Below, piece by piece: positions 52,834 to 63,218 of a DNA stretch of 64,000 bases. The stretch is from Axinella damicornis (Eukaryota > Porifera > Demospongiae > Axinellida > Axinellidae): positions 3,326,098 to 3,390,097 of the forward strand of contig OZ007513.1 of the NCBI GenBank assembly GCA_963931865.1, written 5' to 3'. Made by a program: the position numbers and the translations under genes. The first letter of the stretch is position 1. Each line of letters begins with the position of its first letter. The notes beneath the pieces are model-generated. The model was not told the origin of the DNA. It ran no database searches and was given only the letters and a program-made list of their open reading frames with translations.

Positions 52834-55800
52834 TTAATCCTTTTTTTTCTGATTAAACTCCTGCCACAAAAGACTTGATTCCTTCACAACAAAAGTAATA
52901 GTCTTTTTCTGGTAGTACAGTGCATCTATATGTTCAATATTGTCAATGACTTCCTCGAGGTAGTGTGCCTGTCTGATCAGTGTCCTAGGAGCTTCATATT
53001 TGAGGTGTGTGAAGTGTACATGCAGATGGTAGTAGGAGGGCTGGTAGTGCACATAGACTCGAATCTGGTCTGCAGGTAGTGCATTATGTCTCTGTAATGG
53101 CTTTCTGCAGGAAAAATAATCACGTTGCTGTAGTAAAATGTATGTAGCTCCTCCTTGGAGTTATATTGGCAGGTACGGTCGGACTCCAGTTTGTAGGAGT
53201 GTCAATAGCATGAAATCACTCTGGCCTCCCATCATATTGGGCAACCCCACCCACATATACATTACACCTACCCACACCCACACTACTGCTCACCCTATCC
53301 ACCCATGCACACTCTCCTCATACGCACCTTCCCACTGTGCAGTATATTATTTAACAGTGCCAAGTGTTTTCCAGTAAGCTCCCACATGCCACAGGCACAT
53401 GGACAATATTCCCCTCTGATGGGCGATTGCCGGAAGGTAAAGTCTCTTTTGGCAGCATTCCCCCAACGGGAAGGGTCAATCCGGGCAATCCCACCCAGGG
53501 TTTATTATCATGAGGGGGGGCAAAACAGAATGTAGAAAAAGTACGCTTGCATAGTGCGCGGCAGTGTGCCATTTAGGGGGTCTGGGTTTGAAATCCTACC
53601 CACCCACACCCACACTACAGCCACTCATGCACACCATATCCCTTACCCACAACCCTACCCCTTCACCAGTAATTTGTTAAGAGGGACATAATGAGATTCA
53701 TACCATTCAAAAGAGTGGTTGCTAGGTGCAAAGGGCTGGCAAAGGGCACATATACACTTGCTTTTAGACCAGATCACAACTGGCACACTGGAACTCAAGG
53801 ACACAGTGCAGGCCAAGCAAGAACACCCGCACCCACACATACCCTACAGACATGCACAGACACACACCTTCCCACTATGCAGTATATTCTTTAGAAGTGC
53901 CAAATGCTTTCCAGTAAGCTCCCGCATGGACAATATTCCCCTCTGATGGGCGATTGCCAGCAGGTAGAGGCTCTCGCGATCTTTCTGGTCCCACTTCATG
54001 TCGGGGAGGAGGACAAAACCATTCTCCGGGTCAGGATCGTTGTATAGCACTCTCTCCGCCTCTGATTTGCCTTCAAGGATGTTGTACACCCACTGGCAGA
54101 GAAAGAACACACTCTGCAGTGAAATTGCTAAAATCTCATTTCCAAGGTTCTATGCACCCTCTGTGGTTAGCAGTACTAAGACTTGTACTGCAGTTGACAT
54201 CAACTTCTTCATTTATCTGGTCTGTAGGTAGCCTCGTTCCCAGGCTCTCATTCTCGAAAGGGAGAAGAGAGCATGGGAACATTGGGTGTTAAACCGTGGA
54301 CTTCCGCCGCCAGGATTCTGGCAGAACCAAACATCAGATTGCAGAACGAAAACACGTGAACATGTGACTTTTTTTAGGCGTGTTTACCTTCACTGCCGTA
54401 CTAACGCACGAATTGTAGACTCAGAGTACCCCTCAAAGGTTGGTAAAAGGCAGATGACAGGTATGCAAGAGGGTCACTGGTCTGAGCTCGCTGTTCACTG
54501 CGGTTTGTTCGCGTGACCAGCTGGCTCAACGTATGTCGCCGCTTATGGGATCGATGGTTTGCAAGGTGAGTTGTCTGGTTTGCTTGTAAGAAGTGTCTCA
54601 GATCTTGATAAAGCCGGGGATGCCTTGAAAATATTTGTAACTCACGCGACTTTTACCACAAAAGTGGGAGTGTCCTTCGTCTATCACATGAATGACGATG
54701 TGCCTGAAGTCAAAGGTTTCACCCCCCAATGTTACCAGGCTCTCTTCTCCCTTTTGAGAAAAAGAGCCTGGGAACAGGCTAGTCTGTAGGTACATGTATC
54801 TCACCTGTAGTCCAAAGGCCTGGCTCTCAATAAATGGCTTCGTAACAGTTTGATAGTCCTCAGGAGTTTCATGCACGATTCGAACTGCCTGGTCCGAGTA
54901 ATTTGCCACATGAGAGTCTGTAGCTGGATACACAGTCAACAGTTTCAGTGTGCCCACTCCACCCGGACACACCGCCTGGTACTGTCCATAGATATCATTC
55001 TCAATGTTCGGGGTCAGTTTTGTACCGTCCGAAAAAAGTTCATTCAAGTCAGATTCTTTCAAAGGATGTTTCTCTGCAAAAATGACAGCTAAGTCGTCTG
55101 GTCTCCCAGCAAATTTTCCTGACACTGACATGATTTTCAGTTTTGGATTCAAGAGCAGCAGCTTCTCGACTGTAAAGTCCTTGAGTGGCGGGAGGCCTCG
55201 GGAGGTGCACGAGACAACCGTGTCATTCGTGTGGTTCCTGGTGGACAAAGCAATTGATAGTGGGTACACAAGAAGCACATGCAAGTGGTGGTTAGAATAC
55301 CTCATTATTAGGTGCAGCTCACTTATACGCACAGGTTTGACTCTCGTCCCAGCTACTCTAAATTAAGGGCTGAAGTCATCTGCCAGAAACTCTGCCATTT
55401 TCAATCCTCGGAGTGGAAAGGCTATAATTCAAAACAAATCGCACTTCCTAGTCGAGGAATGCCATTGGAAATTAAGCGCATCTCACTCACAGACATGTAC
55501 ATACATGTATGTATTTCCTTCCTAGGTCCTATGGAGAAAATAGGTGCATGCGCTTACTAAAACGATTGACTACGGTAATACACCAAGTTGTCATATGCAA
55601 CTTACACGCAACTACAATGTAGTTTGTCACATGCAACTTACATGTAACTACAATGTAGTTTGTCACGAGCAACTTAACTAGCTGCAATGCCAGCTGGCCT
55701 TCTACACCTCCAGTTTGTGACAGTTTTGATCATGGATCACATGATTGGATTCCCCAGGCCTTCCCACACTTTGCAACAGCTAAGAGTTGGCCAGTTTAGA

Positions 55801-57356
55801 GTTGCTCGTATATGTAGGTCTGTTGTGGATGCTTTTGCCACTGCTTCATACGTGTAACTAATGCTTTGTCTCGTACATGTGTAATTGGTTAATACCAAAT
55901 TGCTAGGCATGGACTAGGGAACCCAAATAGCCAGCCCATGTAACAAAAATTGGCCAAGGTAACGGGAGAGTCGCAGTAGACATGTCAATGGGTTATTTTA
56001 TTATTTCTCGTACATACATGTAGAAATTGACCCAGTACAACAAAACTTACTCGATATGAGTATGGTCGACCTTATAGTCAACATGCACAGCAAATACTTC
56101 CAGTGCAGTTCTCAATGGAAGTTCAATGAGCTGGTTAATATGCGAACTGACAAAACATCTCAAGTACGAAGTGTCAGGAAGGACAAGCTTCGGGGCCTGA
56201 TGGAAGCTTTTACGAATATGCTGAATATCTGTCCCTGAATTGATCACTCCCACTTTGGTAACGTACATTAACCCTTTAACACCTGAAATAGATTATAGGT
56301 TGACACTGCTCACCACTGTGGTCTATTTGGCTGCAGTAAAACCACACTAGAACTACTTGCAGGTAGGCTAGGCTCGGGGGGATGCCCTGGGTGGTCATTA
56401 CTAATGACACTTTCACATCACAGTTTATCTAGACAGGAAAGAGTGGGTTGAACTGGGCGGGGCGAAATACTGAGAAAGTTGTGCGCGGGGCCGACGTTCG
56501 AGATGCCGAACAAAAGCGGTCATTTCTTGGAAGGTGTTGAAGTCTGCTGCTGCTTACTCTACTGCTGGATGGGGGAGACCAATAGTGACTCACGACACGA
56601 GCGCTACTGCAGGTAACCACAGAACGAAGGCGGCATAAGCCTTTTTATTCGTACTCTTTGAACGGCCATCATTGGCCAACTCAGCGCTGCTCAAACAGCT
56701 GCCTACAACAACACTCAACACCTTAGCATGCCTTTACCACGGTAGTTACAGAGCGGGAGAGTACTTACCAATCACCTGGAGCGGCATAAAGCCATTTGAC
56801 ATCGCTGCCCGACAAACAGAAGCCTTAGAAGTTAGCACTACTAAATTGTACACAAAAGTGTACTATTGGGTTTAAAGGGTTAAAGGGAGGGGATTTCTGG
56901 ACGACAAGGTAATTCTGAACACTGTACATCATGGCCCTCATATTCGCTCCTTTAGCAACCCATCAGTGTAAACGCATACCCTACTGTCAAATTTCCAATG
57001 AGGGAGCTGCTGTCAGCAAAAAGAGAGCGAAAGCTGGGGCTGCCTCCTCCCTTATCTTACTCTCAATTGTGCATTATTCTCTACTTGTGCATTATTCTCT
57101 ACTTGTGTATTATTCTCTACTTGTGCTATGTGCGGTTACATGCAGGACCTTTATGATAACAAGCAGTATCGCTGATGACCTCTACCTGTACACTGTACAG
57201 CTGATCTATCACAAAAAATATTCAAGCTACATGTAGATGGCTGCAATTCTACCTTATGCCATCATGGTAGTTAATCTTAGATGACGGTGGTTCTTCTTCT
57301 TCGAGTTTCAGGCGCTTCTCTGCAGGCTCTGTTCCCTTTTGAACTGAAGTGCTCAT
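52834..57356 (-). CDS. DCPS: Scavenger mRNA decapping enzyme (m7GpppX diphosphatase)
   Basis: Four exons on the minus strand: 57253-57356, 54805-55237, 53868-54092 and 52834-53100. All junctions are GT-AG and in phase, giving 342 residues (human is 337 from memory). DCPS hydrolyses the cap left after 3'-to-5' mRNA decay, releasing m7GMP. Seen here: a charged N-terminus (EKRLKLEEEE); N-terminal domain (LPPLKDFTVEKLLLLNPKLK, DIYGQYQAVCPGG, TVYPATDSHVANYS); linker WVYNILEGKSEAERVLY; catalytic domain with NGFVLLPDMKWDQKD, LAIAHQRGI, and the HIT motif YYHLHVHF carrying the catalytic His. The start follows three CACGTG boxes. Exon 4 acceptor at 53101 is chosen because the nearer-consensus AG at 53105 would stop the frame. 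Intron 2 is largely a transposon (54229-54781), and intron 3 holds a broken copy of part of exon 3. Confidence 0.93.
53327..53530 (-). pseudogene. Broken duplicate of DCPS exon 3 inside intron 3
   Basis: On the minus strand it reads LYLPAIAHQRGILSM like the true exon (LYLLAIAHQRGILSM). Then 13 extra bases (tgcctgtggcatg region) shift the frame to a stop before ILHSGK. Its donor (gggaag|gtgcgt) is still present. Part of the flanking CA-rich intron is duplicated too. Inclusion would disrupt DCPS, so it is probably silent. Confidence 0.75.
54229..54781. mobile_element. 553-bp TAGCCTCG-family element in DCPS intron 2, exact 9-bp TSD
   Basis: Left TAGCCTCGTTCCCAGGCTCT, right AGAGCCTGGGAACAGGCTA; GTCTGTAGG directly before (54220-54228) and after (54782-54790). 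The inverted ends extend through tctcccttt / aaagggaga. It fills 553 of the 712 bp of the intron, ending 23 bp from the donor of exon 2 (donor at 54804). Confidence 0.85.
55238..57252 (-). other. DCPS intron 1
   Basis: No exon-like sequence in phase. A minus frame at 56047-56268 (73 codons) has no DCPS similarity and both its neighbours splice without it. Short tandem repeats occur: about 36-bp units at 55585-55680 (caacttaca, actacaatgtagtttgtca) and an 18-bp unit at 57068-57125 (cttgtgcattattctcta). Confidence 0.6.
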
Positions 57357-57666
57357 CTTCGGTTTGTAAACGATAAACCACGTGGAGGATCACGTGGCCT
57401 CACGTGCCGCTCCTTAACCGATTTCGAAACTGTCAACCAACTCTTTGGGACGCCACAATCGGATAAGCGCGGTTAGTGACAGTGTACCGTGATTCACGGT
57501 TGTTAGGAGCACAAGCTCCACAGAGAAAGAGGCAGAAGACGAAGAAGAGTGTGGCTGCCCATTCCGCCGTCGATTTGTTGAGTGGGATAGTGATAAATCT
57601 GGACAATCCCTGGCCTTGACGGGAAGGCGGAACTCAACTCTATTGCCAGAGTGAAGAGTCAATATT
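57357..57666. promoter_or_regulatory. Bidirectional promoter of DCPS and CNOT4 with three E-boxes
   Basis: The 310 bp between the two start codons must hold both promoters or 5' UTRs. Three perfect CACGTG boxes sit at 57379-57384, 57391-57396 and 57401-57406, close to the DCPS side. CACGTG is bound by bHLH-zip factors such as MYC/MAX, USF or TFEB relatives (general knowledge). No TATA box is seen. Confidence 0.65.
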
Positions 57667-60600
57667 ATGGCCGGAAACGGACTGAACAGCGAGTCACCAG
57701 ATGTAAGAATAAAGGGGGATAACGAAACTAAGCGTTTAGCTTACAAATTTGGCAGTTGACTGTCTAAAGAAATGTGTCTCTCTTCCAATTAGTGCCCCCT
57801 ATGTTTGGAGCCACTGGGATGGGACGACATCAACTTCTATCCATGTTCCTGCAGATATCAGGTAAGGTCTTGTGTTTCAGTGAAAGTGTAGAAGGTTCTA
57901 TCTTACCAACTTGAGAAACTTCAAAGTGGGGAGTGGGTAATGGATGTTGTATTAGTTATGCTTCATTTGCTGAAGTTGGTAGTCATTTTAAGTGCTGTAA
58001 TTACAGCTGCAACTGGTTTCATGACCTGTGACTGTTCTGACCACACAACCAGCTGGCAAGTGATTAGGGACGTGGCCTTGGAACGAGGCTACTTGGTGAT
58101 CGATTGTGACTTTATGACTGCTCAGTAGGAACCTTCTAGTGTGGACATAGCCTTGTACCCAGGCCTTCTCACCCAGTGTTTGTCACTTGCAGTACTAACA
58201 TGGTAGATGGCCTAGTAAAGTCGTCGAATGCAACGACGTACCTGGACGTGTGGAGCAGTTACACATTCCTTCTGTATTGCTGTGTGGGTTTCTGAACCTT
58301 GAGAAACGTCGTCAAGACCACTTGATGCGCCACTCCTCCAAACAACCATCCTATGTCCAGATGATAATGATGAAACTATATTTTGGCAAGGTAGCCCCTT
58401 CAGCATGTGGCTGCTGATCTTCCAAGGGGCCCTGCTTTCACAGGAAATATACAATGCATACAGATGCGTCAGTGCACCAGGCCATCCCCTGCGTTAGTAC
58501 TGAAGGCCTGGGTACGAAGCTAGTGTGGTTACCCTCTGAACCCACTGACTAATGAAGGGAAGAATGGCGTGTAGTTGGAACTTGGTCAAGTATCCTGATT
58601 AACTGATTAACCAAGTCCTCAATTAGTTTGTACATAAGTATTGACAACAACTCATTTCTATGCTGTACAAATAGAGGTTAGTAGAGCATTGGTATCATAG
58701 TGAGTATCCGTACAAGGCAGAACATTTTGATCGGAGGATCTTCAACTATAATTATTACATGTATGACAATACAGTCATTCTGCACATGAACATTCACAAT
58801 GTATGGTCAACTTTCATTGTGTAGCAAAATTCCAATCAGATTGGAGTGAACGACTAAGAGGAATTCTTCTGTAAATGTACGAAGCAACACCGTAGATTTC
58901 TGTCGTACAAGGGGTATGCTGATACAGTGTGACCTTGTTCCAACTTCCCAGGCCCATACTGACAATACATGTGCACATGTACTAGTACTGTGGGGAGGGT
59001 CTTGTTGCGCTTGATGGTTCCATAATTGCTGGGTCAGCACACTGCACAACGATATATCACATGCTTGCATGGGTGCGTATTGGTACACGATTTGTAGCTG
59101 GTATGTGATCAATTTTGACAGTTGTGCTGCGTATGAATGATATGGACATTATGAATGATCGGCAATGGACGGACATTGCCATTTATGTACTGTAGCGCAC
59201 ACATTATCTGTGTAAGGTACAAGTGATAACACACCTGGTGTAGAGGAACTGGTACACACTGTAGGACACACTCACTTGGCAGAAGGATGCCTCAGGGATT
59301 CTGACTACATGTGTACGTCTTCGTACCAGCAGCTTGCCTTACAATGTAGCTTACGCATGCAGCTCATCCAATCAGTATGGATGGTTAAGTGTGTGGGCAT
59401 TTGCAATGGCGGCTGTAATGAAAAGTTTGACGCTCAATCTGTGCTACCATGCTCTTAATCTTGAGCAATGGGCACAGGGATAGTCATCTGCATGCACATG
59501 GTTTTCACCTTACAGTACAATTGTGTGTTGTAGCCAGTATGGTAGTGTTGATCCCAGGCATGTATGCTGAAATGTGACGGAGAAGGCCTGCACGTGTATA
59601 TATGGTCATGCACTGGCAGATTCTCTTTATGTTTGGAATCAGCTGTCCTGCACAAACAGCATTGCCTTTTTTGGATTATGTGCATTGAACCGTGAAGATG
59701 TTGCAATATGAGAAATGAGAGGCTGGGCTGGTGGACACTGAAGCTCTGGTATAGAATGCCGAAGTTTGCCAATGAAGCTTGTAATCGTTATCGTACATGT
59801 ACTTATATGGCGTCACTCTAAGTTGCTGCTCATGATCTTAAGTTATACATGTATGATCACTGCCTTTTACATGCACACGCGCAACCTCTGTGCGTTCTCA
59901 GTGTACACAAATTAAATTCTGGAATGTAACACGCAACTTGATAAGTAGAGGGAACTGTATGTGACTGCGCTGGTGAATGAATGTGTGTCTGACCTCGAGG
60001 CTCCCCCAGTTGCTGATTAATATGGCAATGTTGTCTTCTCTGCCAGATATGCCGATTTTGTTGGCACAGGATCAGGACCGATGAAAATGGACTCTGTCCA
60101 CACTGTAGAGAGGTGAGTATGAGTGTAGCTACTGTGCAGAACGACTTTGGGGAGTGCTGCAGTAGGGAGTGGAAGGAGAAGGGAGGAGAGGAAGGAAGAA
60201 GGGAGGGAAGGGAGGAGATAGAGAAGGGGACGGGGTAGAGGAGAGGTGAAGGTAAGGGGAGGGGATTGGGGGAAGATGGAGAGGAGGGAAGGGATTTTGA
60301 GGAAGGAGAAGGGGAGGGAGGGGCATAGAGGGCAAGATGGAGGGGAGGGAATGGGTGTCGAAGTAGGAGGGGCCAGAGATGGAGAAAGAATGTGAGGGGA
60401 TAGAAGAGAAATGGAGATGGAGGAGGAAAGGAAGAGAGGAGGGGAAGGGGCAGGGAGGATGGAGGAGGGGAGAGAAGAGAGGAGATGAAGAGGATGGAGG
60501 AGGGGAGAGAAGGGAAGATGGAGAGAATACATGTGATGGAAAGGAAAAGATGGGAAGGCAAAGGGACATACAGATTATAGAGGGGAAAGAGAAATTCTGA

Positions 60601-61800
60601 AAGGGACGAAGGAATGGTGAAGAGGCTTATGAGTATGCTCTAATTAGAATAATTCTTTTCTCTGCAGCCTTATCCTGAGAACCCAGCTGAGTACACTCCA
60701 CCCAGTCAGGAACAGTAAGTCAGGTCTACTACATGTAATATAGATGATACATATTATGTATTATGGTACATGTGTTTTCACCTGTACGAAGCTGAGAAAA
60801 TGGCCAAGTATATGTACCCTCTTCCTCCCCTCCCCCTCCTTTTCCCCTCCTCCTCCCCTCCTCCTCCCCTCCCCCTCCTCCACTCCCCCTCCTCCTCCCC
60901 TCCTGTCCCGCTCCTCCTCCTCCCCCTCCTCCTCCCCTCCCCCTCCTCCTCTTCTCCTGCCCCGCTCCTCCTCCTCCCCCTCCTTTTCCCCTCCTACTCC
61001 CCTCCTGCCCCGCTCCTCCTCCTCCCCTCCCCCTCTTCCTCCCCTCCTCCACTCCCCCTCCTCCTCCCCTCCTGCCCCGCTCCTCCTCCTGCCCTCCCCC
61101 TCCTCCTCCTCCCCCTCCTCCTCCTCCTCCTCCTCCTCCTCCTCCTCCTCCTCCTCCTCCTCCTCCTCCTCCCCCTCCTCCTCCTCCTCCTCCCCCTCCT
61201 CCTCCTCCTCCCCCCTCCTCCCCTCAGGTTGGCAAAGTTAAAGTCAGAAAAGCGGCAGAAAACGGTAGAGAAGAGACAAAAACTTGTGGACAGTAGAAAG
61301 AACTTGGCATCAGTCAGGTAACATTCCGCTACTGCCAATACAATCATCTGGAGAGGTGGGGCCCTGGGTCATGTGACTAAGCACCTCATCAGTATCAGCA
61401 TTTCCATAGTTACTGTAATGAGTATATACATGTACACTGTACATGTACTTCAACTACTTGTTGAGTTTGAATGAGTTTGCGAATAAAATTTTACTGATGG
61501 CCATGCACGACACACTCTAGCAAGCGCTTGCTAGTGTGTGTGTACTCGCAAGGCACCTCAAATATGCATTCAAGGACTTTAGGGACGTACTACATGTAAA
61601 GCTCTCTGAACACTACTACCACTGAGGTGTATGTTTTGTTACTCCTCTGCAGAGTTGTACAGAAGAACTTAGTGTTTGTTATTGGGCTCTCCCCGCGGCT
61701 GGCGGACCCCGAGGTCTTGAAGAAGAACGAATACTTTGGGAAGTACGGGAGGATCTATAAAGTAGTCATCAACAACCACACTGTCTACAATGGAGCACAG
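57667..61800 (+). CDS. CNOT4: CCR4-NOT E3 ubiquitin ligase subunit, first six exons (continues past window)
   Basis: Exons: 57667-57702, 57793-57861, 60047-60112, 60668-60714, 61228-61317 and 61653-61800, all GT-AG and in phase; later exons were not found before 64000. CNOT4 is the RING-type ubiquitin ligase linked to the CCR4-NOT deadenylase. Exons 2-3 encode the C4C4 RING (CPLC, then CSC, ICRFCWHRIRTDENGLCPHC) after a 12-residue leader. Exon 4 gives PYPENPAEYTPPSQE. Exon 5 is a basic coiled coil (LKSEKRQKTVEKRQK). Exon 6 starts the RRM (KNLVFVIGLSPRLADPEVLK, YFGKYGRIYKVVINN). Identity is secure, from near-identity of the RING and RRM to animal CNOT4. It is divergently paired with DCPS. Long purine and pyrimidine tracts flank exon 4. 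Confidence 0.93.
58148..58522. mobile_element. 375-bp TAGCC...GGCTA-type element in CNOT4 intron 2
   Basis: Left TAGCCTTGTACCCAGGCC with ttctcacccagtgtttgtc, right AAGGCCTGGGTACGAAGCTA; flanks GTGTGGACA and GTGTGGTTA (7 of 9). The inner left sequence matches the nested elements at 39190 and 41994, defining a subfamily. Just upstream (58067-58092) lies another fragmentary end (ggccttggaacgaggcta). Confidence 0.65.
58523..60046 (+). other. CNOT4 intron 2, distal part
   Basis: No gene or recognisable repeat beyond short tracts. A minus frame at 59455-59772 has no familiar domain. Confidence 0.5.
60165..60600 (+). repeat. Purine (GGGAGGA) tract in CNOT4 intron 3
   Basis: About 430 bp of almost only A and G on the transcribed-sense strand, with few interruptions. 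It is complementary in kind to the pyrimidine tract in intron 4. Open frames across it on either strand are compositional. Confidence 0.9.
60815..61227 (+). repeat. Pyrimidine (CCTCCTCC) tract in CNOT4 intron 4, reaching the acceptor
   Basis: About 410 bp of C and T, ending as (CCT)n directly at the exon 5 acceptor (cccctcag). It acts as an extreme polypyrimidine tract. The 183-codon and other Ser/Pro/Leu-rich frames over it are artefacts of composition. Confidence 0.9.
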
Positions 61801-61821
61801 GTGAGAGCTGAGGTTACTTTT

Positions 61822-61937
61822 GGGGGGGGGGGGGGGGGGGGGGGGTACTGGCTACTGGTACAATTATTGCATTGTAGGCAGGATATGAAATTAGAGATAT
61901 CCGATTGAGCGTGTACCCAGTGCGCGGTTTGCAATGT

Positions 61938-61970
<33 letters not shown>
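61822..61970 (+). repeat. G24 and C32 runs in CNOT4 intron 6
   Basis: A run of 24 G at 61822-61845 starts 21 bp after the exon 6 donor (GT at 61801-61802). 32 C follow at 61939-61970. The two could pair in the transcript. ggcactg and ttgcaatgtacccc are repeated just after the C run. Confidence 0.85.
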
Positions 61971-61972
<2 letters not shown>

Positions 61973-61974
61973 CA

Positions 61975-62345
61975 CTGTTTGCAATGTACCCCGGCACTGT
62001 GCCTCCAAATTGTCCCACAGGAGCTCCGCCATATCGCCTTTTAGGATTCTCGCCACAAGCTTGGCCGGCACTTGAGCCAAGGCATCATCACTGAGTACAA
62101 TTGGTTGGTCCATGGCCTCCTCGCCAGACGAGCTCTTGCTCAAACCCTTGGGTTTTCCTATTCCTCCTCCAATGGCTTCCTACCCTCCTTGTCACATGGT
62201 CTGCCACCGGGAGGCGAGGCGGATCCTGCGGATGGCCCGTTTGCCACCAGCAACCCAGCTCTACCACAGCTGCATGTAGGATGGGACACCGATCCCTCTA
62301 TTATACCAAAGCATAGCTTGCCGCTGACCTGCTTTATCAATTTTC
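61975..62345 (-). mobile_element. Retroelement gag-like relic
   Basis: The minus strand reads ALAQVPAKLVARILKGDMAE and LLWDNLEAQCRG, a pattern I associate with the PAKLV segment in gag-like ORFs of DIRS/Ty3-type retroelements. An adjacent frame carries a Cys and basic stretch and stops (EGRKPLEEE). Frameshifts and stops show it is dead. The family assignment is from memory and tentative. Confidence 0.4.
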
Positions 62346-62577
62346 CCCCCGCCCATTAAGGGGTCGGCATGGAACACAGATCACTTCTCATGGGGATCAA
62401 GGGGAGATGCCATCCTAGACGCTGGACAGGATGCGCTAACTATGGCAATCCGCTACAACAATAAATGATTATGATTATGAAATAGTAAATAAATCCACTG
62501 GGAAGAAAATTAATACGGATGATAAATACGGATGATAAGATAAAGATAAAATATGGGTGATAAATAAATACACGGTC

Positions 62578-63218
62578 CAGTGTGTGAAATTAAGAGCAAA
62601 ATCCAGGTCGCCAGTGGTGACCACTAACTTCTAGACTTAGTCTCCACTGTAAATTTTTAGTGGCCAAACATTCTTTTGGTAATACGCTTGTTACAATGAA
62701 TGATACATGTATGAGGATATATGCAACTGATAACAACTTGGACATACATGCACACTGACAGACTTTGACGAACTGGTTTCTGTGATCGTTCCTGTCGAAG
62801 CGACGGCACCACTCGCAGAACATCACGCAGCATCGGTATCGTGCGTAAGCCACTCGCGTCCTTCAGTCCAGTCTATGTTGAAGCGCCTCCTCTTGGAGGG
62901 CGATGCGAGCGGATCCCCGCAGGCTCCTCGACGCAGAAGTTGGAATCCCGCTGGACGCTTCTACGCCATCGGTCGCTACGGATTGGTAGCAGAGGAAGCT
63001 GAAGCAGGGCGCTTCATGAACCCGAAAAGTTCGAGAGTCATTGTTGCTTTTTCTGTTGAGTCAGCTCCACGTGTCGCTTGATAACCGCCGCGCGCCATCT
63101 ACACGAGCCGGCTGGGTACTAAGTCGCCAATAATGGTGCCAAGAAGAGCGAAATTAGTCGCTAAAGGGTAGTTTTATGTCGCCATTGGCGACGTGGTGCC
63201 CGTTAATTTCACACACTG
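62578..63218. mobile_element. 641-bp hAT-like relic with CAGTGTGTGAAATTAA ends
   Basis: The ends CAGTGTGTGAAATTAA and TTAATTTCACACACTG are inverted; diverged similarity (gtcgcca, ggtga) continues inward. The minus strand encodes NIDWTEGREWLTHDTDAA and, one frame over, CVMFCEWCRRFDRNDHRNQF followed by VKVC. That is the TTF-type zinc finger found at the start of hAT-type transposase-derived proteins. Stops and a frameshift break it. No clean 8-bp duplication was found. Confidence 0.6.

Noticed and set aside
56047..56268. 73-codon minus frame in DCPS intron 1
   Set aside because: DCPS exons 1 and 2 join in perfect phase without it, and it has no similarity to DCPS.
59857..60569. Long minus-strand frames (up to 234 codons)
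   Set aside because: Generated by the purine tract in CNOT4 intron 3 read in reverse; low complexity.
60744..61347. Pro/Ser/Leu- and Arg/Gly-rich frames on both strands
   Set aside because: They lie in the CCT tract of CNOT4 intron 4 and have no start context, domain or splice support.
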